Part shown: in pieces, positions 25,090 through 34,968 of the stretch
Position numbering within the stretch: the first letter of the stretch is position 1
Layout of the letters: every line of letters begins with the position of its first letter
Assembly (NCBI RefSeq): GCF_000473325.1
Contig: NZ_AXBI01000001.1
Span: forward strand, 36,356 to 100,355
Origin: Leisingera caerulea DSM 24564
Lineage (GTDB): Bacteria > Pseudomonadota > Alphaproteobacteria > Rhodobacterales > Rhodobacteraceae
Length of the DNA: 64,000 bases
Reading direction: 5' to 3'
Program-made: the position numbers and the translations under genes
The notes under the pieces: generated by a model
What the model saw: the letters and a program-made list of their open reading frames with translations, nothing else
Database searches by the model: none
Told to the model about the DNA's origin: nothing

Positions 25090-26222
25090 GCGGTGATCTG
25101 AACAGTGAAGAACAGGCCGTCATCGGCCAAATCGAGCGGTTTTCGAATGAGGTGCTGGCGCCTGCCGCTGCGGCGATCGATGCCGCGGGGACATTTGCAA
25201 CCCTGCACCGCCCGGCGCTGGCAGAAATGGGCACCATGGGCATGAACCTGCCCGAAGCCTATGGCGGCATTGGCCTGTCCGGTCCTGCGCTCTATTGCGC
25301 GGTGGAGGCCATAGCCGGCGCCTGCGGCTCAACTGCGTCGATGCTGACGGCGCATTTTCTGGCGACGGATTCTCTTCTGCTGGGCGCGGATGAGGCGTTG
25401 AAGCAGCGGCTGCTGCCGGCCGCCGCATCGGGGGAGGCGCTGGGGGCTTTTGCCTTGACCGAGCCGATGGCCGGCTCCAACCCGGCCGACATGCGCACCA
25501 CCGCCATCCGCGACGGGGACGGCTACCGGCTGAAAGGCTCGAAATGCTTCATCTCGAACGCGGGCGGCGCGGATTTCATCGTGGTCTATGCCAAGACCGA
25601 CAGCAGCGCAGGCGCGCGCGGGGTCAGCGCCTTTGTGGTGGAGCCGGGCAAGACGGACGGGGTGGAGATCGGCAGGCACGAGGAAACCATGGGGCTGCGC
25701 GGCGGCCATGTGTTCCCGGTCTCCCTTGACTGCCATGTGCCCGCGGAAAACCGGCTGGGCGACGAAGGCACCGGATTCCGAACCGCGATGAAGGTGCTGG
25801 ACAATGGCCGCATCGAGGTAGCCGCGCAGGCAACCGGCATCGCCCGCGCGGCGCTGGATGCGGCGGTTTCCTATGCCAAGGAACGCGAGGTCGGCGGCCA
25901 GCCGATTGGCAATTTCCAGGGGCTGCAATGGATGCTGGCCGACAGCGCCACCGAGCTGGCGGCGGCGCGGGCCTTGGGGCTGCAGGCCGCCCGCAAGCGT
26001 GGCACCGGTGAGCGGTATTCCTTGGACTCGGCCTTTGCCAAGCTCTATGCCAGCGAGGCGGCCTGGCGCATTACCGACCGGGCGCTGCAGATTCACGGTG
26101 GTTACGGCTATACTCGCGACTTCCCCCTGGAACGCTACCTGCGCGACTTGCGGATCTTCCGGATTTATGAGGGATCTTCGGAAATCCAGCGCACGATCAT
26201 TGCCCGCGGCATGCTGAAGTAG
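25086..26222 (+). CDS. Acyl-CoA dehydrogenase (378 aa)
   Basis: FAD enzyme introducing an alpha-beta double bond in an acyl-CoA. Visible motifs: FALTEPMAGSNPADMRTTA and GSKCFISNAGGADFIVVYAKT for FAD binding, QATGIARAALDAAVSYAKER, QIHGGYGYTRDFPLERYLRDLRIFRIYEGSSEIQRTII with the family's C-terminal signature. The position of the catalytic base is the Glu of the YEGSSE motif as in short-chain enzymes. Start overlaps the CoA-transferase stop (ATGA). A weak inverted repeat (26219-26226 with 26246-26253) follows the stop without a T-run. Confidence 0.92.
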   Translation: MSGDLNSEEQAVIGQIERFSNEVLAPAAAAIDAAGTFATLHRPALAEMGTMGMNLPEAYGGIGLSGPALYCAVEAIAGACGSTASMLTAHFLATDSLLLGADEALKQRLLPAAASGEALGAFALTEPMAGSNPADMRTTAIRDGDGYRLKGSKCFISNAGGADFIVVYAKTDSSAGARGVSAFVVEPGKTDGVEIGRHEETMGLRGGHVFPVSLDCHVPAENRLGDEGTGFRTAMKVLDNGRIEVAAQATGIARAALDAAVSYAKEREVGGQPIGNFQGLQWMLADSATELAAARALGLQAARKRGTGERYSLDSAFAKLYASEAAWRITDRALQIHGGYGYTRDFPLERYLRDLRIFRIYEGSSEIQRTIIARGMLK

Positions 26223-26495
26223 CCTGTCAGACGGCTCAAACCATGCAGGCTACGAATATGCAAAGCGCATCCTGCCCCGGCCCTGATCATCGCGCTTGGT
26301 TTACTGAGCAGAAAGCGGCGGGCGGGGTACCAGCCAGCTTGTGAACAGCATCACCGCCTGTGACTGCGGCTAAAAACAGGCTTCAGGAAAAGTCGGGTTT
26401 GCCAATGGTCCTTGGCACAAGGTTTCGTTGCAATTTCGTTTTTTCCCCTAGTCGGGGAAATGCGACCGTCCTGGCCGGCTGTCCTCCCGCCGTAT

Positions 26496-26761
26496 TGTCA
26501 ATGAGCGTTCAAAACTGACCCGGTTTCAGCGTTTGAATTTGACCCACCCCTTGTGGCGCAAAGGCCCCAGGCGGGCCGCCCTCATATAGCGAGTCCGTCT
26601 GGGGTCTTTGCTTGCGCGACGTTTATGTTTTTCTGCGTCGCTTGCTCTGTGCGAACCGGTATGACGTGTTGCCTGTCTCGATGATTGCGCAGTGATGGGT
26701 TACGCGATCCAGAAGCGCGGTTGTCATCTTGGCGTCACCGAAGACCGAGACCCATTCGCCG
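26496..26761 (-). pseudogene. istB: IS21 family remnant: tail of istB plus IS end
   Basis: On the minus strand 26623-26757 encodes the last 45 residues of the IS21 helper ATPase IstB ([19 protein letters not shown] then [14 protein letters not shown]), ending in a normal stop. Downstream lies a terminal TGTCAATGAGCG at about 26496, typical of IS21 ends. Everything upstream of this fragment has been replaced by IS6 copy 2, which begins at 26762. It is debris of an IS6-mediated rearrangement. The 270 bases before it (26223-26495) hold no recognisable gene. Confidence 0.85.
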
Positions 26762-27570
26762 GGCATTGCCAAGTTGATCACGGGGTTCCGTCGGGATAGG
26801 CGGTCATCATGAAAACCGTGCCGACAATTCGACGCCTGAAGGGCTTTCGTTTTCCCCGCGAGATCATCTCCTATGCCGTCTGGGCTTACCATCGGTTTGC
26901 GCTGAGCACGGCAGATGTCGAGGATCTGCTGGCCGAACGCGGCGTGATGGTCAGCCGGGAAACCGTCCGGAACTGGGTGAACCGGTTTGGCCGCCATTTC
27001 GCCGATTGCATCAAGCGCGACAGGCCGGGCGCCAGTGACAAATGGCACTTGGATGAAGTCGTTGTTCCGATCAATGGCGTGAAGTTCTGGCTTTGGCGGG
27101 CAGTCGACGCGAATGGGAATGTGCTCGACATTCTCGTGCAAAAGCAACGTAATGCAAAGGCCGCCAGCCGGTTCTTGAAGCGGCTGATCGACCGGTTTGG
27201 CGCGCCGCGGGTCGTGATCACCGACAAGCTGCGCAGTTACATCAGGCCGATCCGCAACCTCGTGGCGAATGCTGATCATCGGGCGCACAAGGGCTTGAAC
27301 AACCGGATCGAAGGATCCCATCGGCCTACCCGCAAGCGAGAGAAACTCATGGGGCGGTTCAAGTCACCCGGACAGGCTCAGAGATTTCTGGACGCACATG
27401 ACCAGATCAACATGTTCTTCCGTCCCCGCCGCTATCGTCTTACCGCCACATCGTACCGCCACGCCCGATCCGATGCCTTTGATCTTTGGAACGGCTACGC
27501 ACTCGAGATGACCGCATGACGGGCGCGGAGCAGGCCGCATTCAGCCGGGTGCAAATAAGTTGGCAATGCC
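26762..27570 (+). mobile_element. IS6 family insertion sequence, copy 2 (809 bp)
   Basis: Same element as copy 1, in the opposite direction. Flanking octamers ATTCGCCG and TTTTTGCT do not match, so no target duplication is present. It truncates an IS21 istB on its left. Confidence 0.95.
26809..27519 (+). CDS. IS6 family transposase (copy 2)
   Basis: Intact 236-residue DDE transposase identical in sequence to copy 1. The apparent gene running antisense through it and joining the istB tail is an artefact of the codon composition. Confidence 0.95.
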   Translation: MKTVPTIRRLKGFRFPREIISYAVWAYHRFALSTADVEDLLAERGVMVSRETVRNWVNRFGRHFADCIKRDRPGASDKWHLDEVVVPINGVKFWLWRAVDANGNVLDILVQKQRNAKAASRFLKRLIDRFGAPRVVITDKLRSYIRPIRNLVANADHRAHKGLNNRIEGSHRPTRKREKLMGRFKSPGQAQRFLDAHDQINMFFRPRRYRLTATSYRHARSDAFDLWNGYALEMTA

Positions 27571-27711
27571 TTTTTGCTATGTCGACGGGCATCCGAGCCG
27601 CTCGGCATCCTTTGCGGCGACGGTTTTGCTTTCCATAAACCGGAACGACACCGGTTTGAAGCCCCGGAAAGGGGCGGCCCCCAAGATCGCGGGAGCCGCA
27701 CGCAGCACGGG

Positions 27712-29070
27712 TCAGAAAATGAAATCGTTGCCCGACAGGTCAGCTATGCCGATCCCGTCCAGCGTGATCGTGTTGCCGTTGTTGTCGCTGATCACAGCAT
27801 CGCCATCGCCGTTTTCGGACAGGTGGTTGTTCTTCAGATCGCGGAAGGACTTGATGCTGCTGACACCGTCCAGATCAATCTTTTCCTTGCGGCCCTTCGT
27901 CTGGAAATCGGACACGGTATCGTCGCCGAAGGCGCCCTTGAAAATGAACCGGTCGGCGCCGCCATCTCCAAACAGTTCGTCGTTGCCGCTGTCGCCGTTG
28001 ATTTTATCACGGCCGGCGCCGCCCAGGATAAGGTCGTCGCCGCCTTTGCCGGACAGGGTGTCATTGCCGCCTTCGCCCATCAGGCGGTTGCCGCCGCCAT
28101 TGCCTGTGAGCTTATCCCCGCTGTCGGAACCGCGCGCGCGTTCGATGCTTCTCAGCGTGTCTCGGTCGCCGAAACCGTCGATGGCAAAGCCTTTGCTCAG
28201 GTTCACGGTAACCCCATCCTCGCCGCCATAGCGTTCGTCGCGGTCATAGCGGACCTCGTCCTTGCCCTTGCCGCCCTTGATGGTGTCGTTGCCTTCCAGC
28301 CCGCGGAAGTAGTTGGCTTTTCCGTTGCCGGTCAGCTTATCGTCATGGGCCGAGCCGCGCAGCATCTCGATGCTTTTCAGCGTGTCGGTCCTGCCCCAGC
28401 CGTCCGTCGCGGTGCCCTTGCCCAGATGCGCAATGACACCGCTGGGGTCCCAGGTGAACGCGACCTGGTCAAAGCCGCCGCTGCCGCCGTTGTAAGTGTC
28501 GCGCCCGTCGGAGCTGACGAAATAGTCGTCGCCGGCACCGCCGTTATAGGTGTCACGGCCCGGTGTGCCGTAGAATTCGTCGTCTTCGGTGGACCCGGTG
28601 GTGGCCAGCGACGACCACGCGATGACCTGGCCCGGCGCCAGTGCCCCGGTGGGGTCGGCGATGCCGGAGATGGTGTCGTCGAAGGCATTCCAATCCGCCG
28701 GTGAGCTCACTTGCGGCAGCGCGGCCCCGTCAATCACAAGATAAAATTCTGTGTCGGTGTTCTCGCCGGTTTCCAGGCTGACACCCAGGATCACACTTGT
28801 GCCGCCGGACCAGGTAACCCGCGTCATCAGCGTCTCGTCGGACAGGGCGTCGAAACCAAGGTTGTCCAGGTTGACGCCGCCGGCAATCGCCTGAAGGACA
28901 TCGTCATTCATGTCGATATAGGCAACGCCGTCGTCGTCACGACCGATAATGGAATAGGTGAAGGTCGAGCTGGCATCCGGAACCGTCACCTGCACTTCGA
29001 TGTTGCTGACCGACGATGGTTCGCCGTCCACAAAATCGACCCGCGCGCCACTGAACGTAAAAGTTGTCAT
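27712..29070 (-). CDS. RTX-type calcium-binding repeat protein (452 aa)
   Basis: Probably secreted. The N-terminal 190 residues form a beta-rich region with no recognised domain (TFTFSGARVDFVDGEPSSVSN). From about residue 200 come at least nine GGxGxDxUx-type nonapeptides, such as GGAGDDYFV, GLEGNDTIK, GGAGRDKIN and GDGGADRFI, which bind calcium and fold into parallel beta rolls. The acidic C-terminus ends in the ADLSGNDFIF type of type I secretion signal. No secretion ATPase or membrane fusion gene is nearby, so it would need a system encoded elsewhere. Start at 29070 has AAGGGGCAATGTT upstream. Role unknown. Confidence 0.8.
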   Translation of the reverse strand: MTTFTFSGARVDFVDGEPSSVSNIEVQVTVPDASSTFTYSIIGRDDDGVAYIDMNDDVLQAIAGGVNLDNLGFDALSDETLMTRVTWSGGTSVILGVSLETGENTDTEFYLVIDGAALPQVSSPADWNAFDDTISGIADPTGALAPGQVIAWSSLATTGSTEDDEFYGTPGRDTYNGGAGDDYFVSSDGRDTYNGGSGGFDQVAFTWDPSGVIAHLGKGTATDGWGRTDTLKSIEMLRGSAHDDKLTGNGKANYFRGLEGNDTIKGGKGKDEVRYDRDERYGGEDGVTVNLSKGFAIDGFGDRDTLRSIERARGSDSGDKLTGNGGGNRLMGEGGNDTLSGKGGDDLILGGAGRDKINGDSGNDELFGDGGADRFIFKGAFGDDTVSDFQTKGRKEKIDLDGVSSIKSFRDLKNNHLSENGDGDAVISDNNGNTITLDGIGIADLSGNDFIF

Positions 29071-29665
29071 AACATTGCCCCTTACCGGTATAAGCCAGCG
29101 GCCGCCGCTGGCGGAAATCAATAGCCCGACACTTGAAGGGGACTGCTGATTCCCAGCAAGGGGCAAGGTGGAAATTCTTACCGGATGGTTAACAAGTGTT
29201 GCTATTCAGTAACCGATGGGGTGGACGCCTATCACGGCATCGCAATGTGCCAATGTAGCGGTGCCGACCGTCCAAGGTCTGCCGCTATTCCATTCGCCGG
29301 AAGTGGAATAACGGTGGCCGCGAGTTGGAGCTTTAGCCAAACAGATTAAGTATGCAGCTCGGAGCACCAAATAGAAGAGACCAAGCGCCAACTGGTGAGG
29401 CGACAAACACCGCCGTCCTAGGGAAGAGACCTATGACGAGCATAAGGAAGCTGCCGATCTGGGTAACTACTCAAAGCCAGCACACGCCTCCAACATCAAT
29501 CAAAATCCAGAAGATCACGCCGAGCGTCCGCTCTCAAGAGTATGGCCCAAATGCTTCGCACGCGCAGCGGAACTGGCACTGTGCCAGGTACGAACGTCGC
29601 GTTTGCGCTGAACAGCCTAGCGCGCTCGCAGCATCCAGAGAGGGCAGAGATGGCAGCAATGGGCT
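29071..29665. other. 595 bases without a recognisable gene
   Basis: The part next to 29070 must carry the RTX gene promoter on the minus strand. The remainder has one open frame on the plus strand (29352-29753) which crosses into the IS1182 end, has no ribosome site and unusual composition; I do not accept it. No RNA gene seen. Confidence 0.5.
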
Positions 29666-31328
29666 GAGGGTGTGTGGAAACTCGTTTGGTTTCTCGACGA
29701 TGAGGATGTTTCAGTCGATTTTGTGGAGGCAGCCGGATTTTGGGTCACTTTAGCGCCTTATGCGCCGGAGAGGGCTGAATCCGCGCTCTTGTGGCGTTTT
29801 TTGCGGTACGATTTGAGCTGAGCGCCGCCCATCAGGCCGGAATGGCAGTCAAAAGCCCACGTACCCCGATCAGGGCTATCATCCGCTTGATGTTATAGGC
29901 GAGGACATGGAAGGCCATCTCGGTGCGGACGTTCTTGAGCGTTCGCATCCGGAAGTGCGTCGCTCCCATCCAGCTCTTGATTGTGCCGAACGGGTGCTCG
30001 ACGGTTGAGCGGCGGAGGCCCATCAAGGCCGGGTCGCGGCTCAAACGGCCACGCATCTCGTCGACCAGATGCTCGTGTTCCCATCGGGTGATACGACGTT
30101 CCCTGCCGGTCGTGCAGCGCGCCTTGACAGGGCAGGCCTGACAGACGTTGGTCCAGTATCGCCGTACCACCAGGCCGCCTTCTTCGGTCGTGTAGCGGTA
30201 TGTCAGCGCCTCACCTGCCGGGCATCGGTAGATATCCGCATCCGCGTCATAGGCAAAGTCGGCCTTCACATACATGCCCTTCTTGCGGTTGCCCGAAGTC
30301 TCGGGCCGGGGGAGGGTTGTGGTGATGCCATCCTCGTGACAGGCCAGAATTTCCCGGCCGCTGAAATAGCCCTTGTCAGCGACCGCGCTCATTTCGTCGC
30401 GTTCGAGAGCGGCCTTCGCCGCCTTGGCCATCGGTGACAGCTGTTCACGGTCATGCCCGGCATTGATCACGTCATGCGCGACAATCAGATGGGTCTCGGT
30501 ATCCACTGCGGATTGGGAGTTGTAGCCTACAAAACCGCTGCCTTTGGCGCTGGTGGCCATGGAGCGGGCATCCGGATCAGTCAGGGAGATCTGCCTGTCT
30601 GGGCTCTCCCTGAGCGCCTCGCCCATGTCCACCAGGCGCTCGATCTCCTGCCGGATGCGCTCGCAACGTTGCGCCAGGTTGGCGATCTTCCCGGCCCGGG
30701 CCTCGCCCTCTTCCTGACGGTCGATCCGGACCATTTCTTCAAGGTAGCGCTCGATGCTCGCGACCAGATGGGCGGTGCGGCTGGCGATCTTGCCTTTGGT
30801 GAAGTTCTTGTCGCGATTATTCACCGCCTTGAACTTGGAGCCATCGATGGCAACACAATCCCCCTTCAGCACCCCGATCCGGCGACAGAGTTCGACGAAC
30901 TGCGCACAGGTCCGCCGGATCGCCGGGCCGTTGTCGCGCCGAAAGTCGGCGATCGTCTTGTGGTCCGGGACAAGCCGACCCGTCAGCCACATCACCTCGA
31001 CATTGCGCCCAGCCTCCCGCTCCAGGGCACGGCTCGAAGGGACGCGGTTCAGATAGCCATAGATGAACAGCTTCAGCAGGACCGATGGGTGATAGCCGGG
31101 CCGTCCTGTCTGCGCCGGCGCCGTCCGCAGGAAACCGATCTCCCCAAGATCAATCTCGTCCACGAAGAGGTCAATCACGCGGACCGGATTATCCTCGTTT
31201 ATCCAGTCTTCCAGCCGGGCCGGAAAAAGTGTCACCTGACTGCGGTCCGCACCCTCGATATATCCCGACATGCCTGCCTCCGGTCTTTGCCGAAAAGCAT
31301 ACAGCATCCGGAGTTTTGACACAGCCTC
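29666..31328 (-). mobile_element. IS1182 family element (about 1663 bp) with 4-bp target duplication
   Basis: Left end GAGGGTGTGTGGAAACTCG and right end GGAGTTTTGACACAGCCTC are imperfect inverted repeats around one transposase gene. GGCT occurs directly outside both ends (29662-29665 and 31329-31332), a 4-base duplication that fits the family and fixes the boundaries. Confidence 0.88.
29832..31271 (-). CDS. IS1182 family transposase (479 aa)
   Basis: Full-length DDE transposase: N-terminal DUF772-like region (DNPVRVIDLFVDE, GRPGYHPSVLLKLFIYGYLNRVPSSR), catalytic Asp in VAIDGSKFKA, Asp in VADKGYFSG, Glu in STVEHPFGTIKSWMG, and a cysteine-containing insert (VCQACPVKARCT) typical of the family. 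MSGYIEGADRSQ at 31271 is the normal start. Seems intact. Confidence 0.94.
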   Translation of the reverse strand: MSGYIEGADRSQVTLFPARLEDWINEDNPVRVIDLFVDEIDLGEIGFLRTAPAQTGRPGYHPSVLLKLFIYGYLNRVPSSRALEREAGRNVEVMWLTGRLVPDHKTIADFRRDNGPAIRRTCAQFVELCRRIGVLKGDCVAIDGSKFKAVNNRDKNFTKGKIASRTAHLVASIERYLEEMVRIDRQEEGEARAGKIANLAQRCERIRQEIERLVDMGEALRESPDRQISLTDPDARSMATSAKGSGFVGYNSQSAVDTETHLIVAHDVINAGHDREQLSPMAKAAKAALERDEMSAVADKGYFSGREILACHEDGITTTLPRPETSGNRKKGMYVKADFAYDADADIYRCPAGEALTYRYTTEEGGLVVRRYWTNVCQACPVKARCTTGRERRITRWEHEHLVDEMRGRLSRDPALMGLRRSTVEHPFGTIKSWMGATHFRMRTLKNVRTEMAFHVLAYNIKRMIALIGVRGLLTAIPA

Positions 31329-31332
31329 GGCT

Positions 31333-31632
31333 GTGACCGACGTGCTGCACAAGCGAGAGGCCGCGCCTAGGGCAATGACGTGTGTGGGTGGCGCCTGCAT
31401 TGCAAGCGTTTTCTGCAGTGATCGCGGCGGTCTGTCAGTACCGTCGTGTGTCCGGCCTATTTACGCAGCCAGTGTTGAGGGCTGCTGGCCTTGATGAGTT
31501 CCGCAAGCAAGGTTCCTATCGGCAAAGCGGCCTCGGAGGGCCGAGACATTGGTCGGAGTGTCCTTGCTCTTGGTTGACTTAAGTCCGCATCATCACATCA
31601 AGCGTCTTGCATCTCTGGGCAGGCTTGCCTTG
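31333..31632. other. Short stretch between IS1182 and the IS110 element
   Basis: No gene recognised. The last part, roughly 31560-31632, probably belongs to the IS110-type element, whose ends I could not fix because this family lacks regular terminal repeats. Confidence 0.4.
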
Positions 31633-32652
31633 TCAGGCGGCCGGCTGCCGGTATTCCTGTTGTTTCGTCAGTATTGCCCAGATGACCCGGGCGCTTTTGT
31701 TGGCCATCGCGACTGTCGCCAGCCGGAACGGTTTCCCTGCAAGAATCCTGGCGCTCCAGATATCGATGCGCTCTGGGTGTTTCCTGCCCATTAGCGCGCG
31801 GGACGTCATGCCGGTGATCAGAAGCTTGCGGATGTATCTGTCGCCCTTCTTGGTGATTTTGCCGAGCTTCTCTTTGCCGCCGCTGGACTTGTTGAGCGGG
31901 GTCAGGCCCAGCCAAGCTGCAAGATCGCGGCCGGTCCGGAATTGCTTCGCGTCGCCGATGGTCGCCACGATGGCGGAGGCAGTGATCGGGCCGATGCCGG
32001 GCATACGCATCAGGCGCCGGGCGCCGGCATGCAGCAGCGCATGTTTTTCAATCATCTTTGAAAAGCCTTCAACGCGCTCGTGAACTCCAAGGAATTGGTA
32101 GCAGACCGTGCCCAGAATGCCGCTTGCCAGATCGGGCATGCCGGGCCGTTCCCCTTCAAGGTGGCGCTTGGCGAAGGCAGTCACAGCCTCAATCCCGCTC
32201 CGCAGCACATGGCCGAATTCGCGCAGAAGGCTGCGGATCATATTAGCCAGCTGTGTGCGCTGCCGGACCGCGAGATCCCGGGTGCGGTGCAGTGCCAGGA
32301 TTGCCTGCTGGTCTTCGGATTTCACTTCGACGAAGCGCATTGTTGGCCGGCGGACAGCTTCGCAGATCGCCTCGGCATCAGCGGCGTCTGTCTTGCCGCG
32401 CTTTACGTATGGTTTGACATAGGCCGCCGGCATCAGGCGGACATCATGGCCCAGCCTTCTGAGCTCCCGGCCCCAGTAGTGGGCAGAGCCGCAGGCTTCC
32501 ATGCCGACAACACAGCGCGGAAGTGCCTCGAAAAACGCGAGCAGTTTCGCGCGCTTGATCTTTTTGTTGAAAATCTTGCGGCCGGCGGCGGAAATCCCGT
32601 GAACCTGGAACACGTCCTTGGCCAGATCCAGTCCAACTGTTTTAACTGTCAT
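31633..32652 (-). CDS. IS110 family (IS1111-type) transposase (339 aa)
   Basis: DEDD recombinase of the IS110 family. N-terminal DEDD_Tnp_IS110 part: GLDLAKDVFQVHGI with the first Asp, VGMEACGSAHYW with Glu, KRGKTDAADAEAIC with the two Asp. C-terminal Tnp_20 part: RLMRMPGIGPITASAIVATIGD and AAWLGLTPLNKSSGGKEKLGKITKKGDRYIRKLL. MTVKTVGLD at 32652 is the standard start. These elements use a structured bridge RNA from their flanks in related systems; the region next to the gene could be checked for one. Gene intact. Confidence 0.94.
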   Translation of the reverse strand: MTVKTVGLDLAKDVFQVHGISAAGRKIFNKKIKRAKLLAFFEALPRCVVGMEACGSAHYWGRELRRLGHDVRLMPAAYVKPYVKRGKTDAADAEAICEAVRRPTMRFVEVKSEDQQAILALHRTRDLAVRQRTQLANMIRSLLREFGHVLRSGIEAVTAFAKRHLEGERPGMPDLASGILGTVCYQFLGVHERVEGFSKMIEKHALLHAGARRLMRMPGIGPITASAIVATIGDAKQFRTGRDLAAWLGLTPLNKSSGGKEKLGKITKKGDRYIRKLLITGMTSRALMGRKHPERIDIWSARILAGKPFRLATVAMANKSARVIWAILTKQQEYRQPAA

Positions 32653-32853
32653 TGGACAGCTCCTTTCCGAGCAGTCGTTGATAACTGCAGTATGGCGCAT
32701 TGCGACGCCGGTGGAGCAGGAGCCACCCACTCCATCCGCAGAGGGCTCATACCGTAGGTTCGCCGCGCTGTGGACCAACAGCTGCCATTCAGAAAGATGT
32801 TTAGAGTGTCATTTCACCCGCCTAGCAATAGACCCCTTTCCGGTGAAACCATT

Positions 32854-34062
32854 TCAAGGCTGCCTGAAGCTACGGCCGCTTAGAGCAGGTCGGCGAACCG
32901 GGCCAATGAGGGAAGGCAGGAAACCTAAAGTAAATGCAATCCAGCCGACGCACCAAAGCATACCCGCAGCAGCAATCAACCCGTCCGCAAATGTCGGCGA
33001 GAGCGGAACAGCCAGCCGGATCCAGACTGTGAGCCAGATCAGAATAGCTCCGGTGGTAAACCCCTTGCCTGCGCGCATGATACCGTCGCTGGAATGGGCG
33101 CTGGCCCGCCCGGTGATGGCCACGATCAGACCTGACATGGCGCCAATGGTGATGGAATGAAGGGCAGCGGACGAAGGGTAATCAAAAAGGCCCAGGCCGG
33201 TGGCGCCCGCGGCCATTGCGCCAAAGGGCAGCCAGAGCCAGGCCAGGTGCAGCGCTGCCAGCAGCGGGTTGCAGAGGGCAACCGCCGTTCTCCATCCCAG
33301 CGAGGACCAGAACATGGCTATGGCAGCTGCAATCAATACGGCATTTGCTGCTTCGGCAGCGCCGGCCAGCTGCAATGCAAGTACGAGCGCCAGCAGCCCC
33401 TGTGAAACAGCCCTGATCAGCGGGCGTTCCCTGACACGCACTGTTGTGCGGCCTGACAGCGCCAGCCAATTGCAGGTGAACGCAGGTATCGCCCGCGAAG
33501 CTACGCTGAACAGGAGCAGGACGAGGCCGGTCAGGACAGATTGCGCAAGGTCCAGGCTGCTCCAGACATTTCCGGCGGCGGCATTTGACAGGTAAGCAGC
33601 CTCGCTCAGTCCCAAGGCCAGAACGGCGCAGGCAAAGCCAAGTTTGCAAAATGCCCGGGCTGCGGTCAGTTCGTGCAGAAGATACCCGGCAAGGCCAAGA
33701 AAAAATGCGGCGTTCACGAATAGAATGGCGTCAAGCGGCGCTGCCGCGGATATTGCTGTCGCGGCGCGGGCCAGCAGCCAGAGCGAAACCAAAACCTTCA
33801 GGCCGGGGCCGCGCAAAGGCGGTCGCCCAGTCCAGCCTGGCAGCGCCGTCAGCAGGTAGCCGGCAATGGCAGCGGAGGCAAAACCAAAGAGAAGCTCATG
33901 AACATGCCACAAAACCGCTGGCTGCAATCCCGGCTCCGGCAATCCCAGCTGCACGCCCAGTGGCCACCAAACGACAGAAAGGAGGGCACACAGAAACCCA
34001 AAAAGGAACAGCGGACGGTATGGAGCGTCCCAAAAGACGCTGTAGTCCCCGCGCTTGATCAT
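32854..34062 (-). CDS. nnrS: NnrS family membrane haem protein (402 aa)
   Basis: Polytopic protein of about twelve membrane helices. Family hallmarks are the WHVHELLFGFASAAIAGYLLTALPGWTGRPP region near residue 53 and RAIPAFTCNWLAL, LHSITIGAMSGLIVAITGR further on, with conserved histidines that bind haem and copper. NnrS contributes to resistance to nitric oxide and is usually controlled by NO-sensing regulators in denitrifiers. Its start overlaps the ubiV stop by four bases, making it the last gene of a ubiT-ubiU-ubiV-nnrS operon. This ties oxygen-independent quinone synthesis to nitrogen-oxide respiration. Confidence 0.92.
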   Translation of the reverse strand: MIKRGDYSVFWDAPYRPLFLFGFLCALLSVVWWPLGVQLGLPEPGLQPAVLWHVHELLFGFASAAIAGYLLTALPGWTGRPPLRGPGLKVLVSLWLLARAATAISAAAPLDAILFVNAAFFLGLAGYLLHELTAARAFCKLGFACAVLALGLSEAAYLSNAAAGNVWSSLDLAQSVLTGLVLLLFSVASRAIPAFTCNWLALSGRTTVRVRERPLIRAVSQGLLALVLALQLAGAAEAANAVLIAAAIAMFWSSLGWRTAVALCNPLLAALHLAWLWLPFGAMAAGATGLGLFDYPSSAALHSITIGAMSGLIVAITGRASAHSSDGIMRAGKGFTTGAILIWLTVWIRLAVPLSPTFADGLIAAAGMLWCVGWIAFTLGFLPSLIGPVRRPALSGRSFRQP

Positions 34063-34964
34063 GGTGACATTGGAGCACCAGTCCAGAACACGCCACTAGG
34101 ACCGGTTAGGAACCCGTCGCTCAGGCGCGTATGCGGAGATGCTTCCTGCAATTCCGCGGCAATGGCGCCAGTTGGCACTGTGCCATTCAACCGGTCGCGG
34201 TAGACTTGGCACAGCCGGATGAAGCCCTGGGACTGCGGCGACAGGCGCAGGGCAGACACCCCGGCTTCGGTCAGTGCCTCAATCTGGTAGTCGGCGCAGG
34301 CATAGCTGTGCGACAGGGTCTGCACCCCGTTCATCGCCATGAAGGGCTGATCTTCCAGCGTCCGCACCTCCAGCCCGTCCGGGTCATTCTCGCAAGCAAA
34401 TTGGCAGTTGTCCTTGGCCCGCTTGTGCAGCCGGGCATGATAGCAGCGCCCCGAGATCGCCAGCGGCAGCCGCCCGTGGCCCCAAACCTCAATGGCAACG
34501 CCCAGCTCCTTGCTTGCGCGGGTGAGTGTCTTGACCGACGCAAGCGGCAGCTCCGGCGGCAGGCAGACACGCGTGGCCCCCAGCGATGCCAGCCAGGCCA
34601 AAGTGCCCTCGTTGTAGACATTGACCAGCGGCCCCACATGAAAGCCCATGCCCTTGGGCAAATGCGCCAGCGCCGTCAGGTCGTTGATTTCAACCGTCAC
34701 TCCCATTGCGGCAAGGTCCGCCGTCAGATTGCGCTCGCGCTTGAGGGTGACAAGGGCGAGGCTGGTCAGCACCACCTCCTTGCCCGCTTCCGCCAGCAGA
34801 GCAAGCGCCTCGGGGATGCGGTCCTGGTAGAAGGGCAGGCGTTTGGAGCAAACCAGCTCGCCCAGAACGACGCGGTCAACAGGAGCCTCGGCCAAAGCGA
34901 CATAAAACGCGCTCCAGTTTTCGGCCGGCCAGAAGAATTGGTTCGGCCCGACGGTCAGTTCCAT
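34059..34964 (-). CDS. ubiV: UbiV, oxygen-independent ubiquinone hydroxylation protein (301 aa)
   Basis: U32-peptidase-like TIM-barrel protein that with UbiU hydroxylates the ubiquinone ring without oxygen, using prephenate as oxygen donor in E. coli. The four cysteines for the 4Fe-4S cluster are present: Cys39 (GELVCSKR), Cys174 (SGRCYHAR), Cys187 and Cys191 (NCQFACENDPDGL). It lies four bases after ubiU and overlaps nnrS. Length matches E. coli UbiV (YhbV). Expected in the cytoplasm. Confidence 0.93.
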   Translation of the reverse strand: MELTVGPNQFFWPAENWSAFYVALAEAPVDRVVLGELVCSKRLPFYQDRIPEALALLAEAGKEVVLTSLALVTLKRERNLTADLAAMGVTVEINDLTALAHLPKGMGFHVGPLVNVYNEGTLAWLASLGATRVCLPPELPLASVKTLTRASKELGVAIEVWGHGRLPLAISGRCYHARLHKRAKDNCQFACENDPDGLEVRTLEDQPFMAMNGVQTLSHSYACADYQIEALTEAGVSALRLSPQSQGFIRLCQVYRDRLNGTVPTGAIAAELQEASPHTRLSDGFLTGPSGVFWTGAPMSP

Positions 34965-34968
34965 TCTG

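Noticed and set aside
29352..29753. 133-codon plus-strand frame before IS1182
   Set aside because: Runs into the IS1182 terminal repeat, no ribosome site, atypical composition and no motif.
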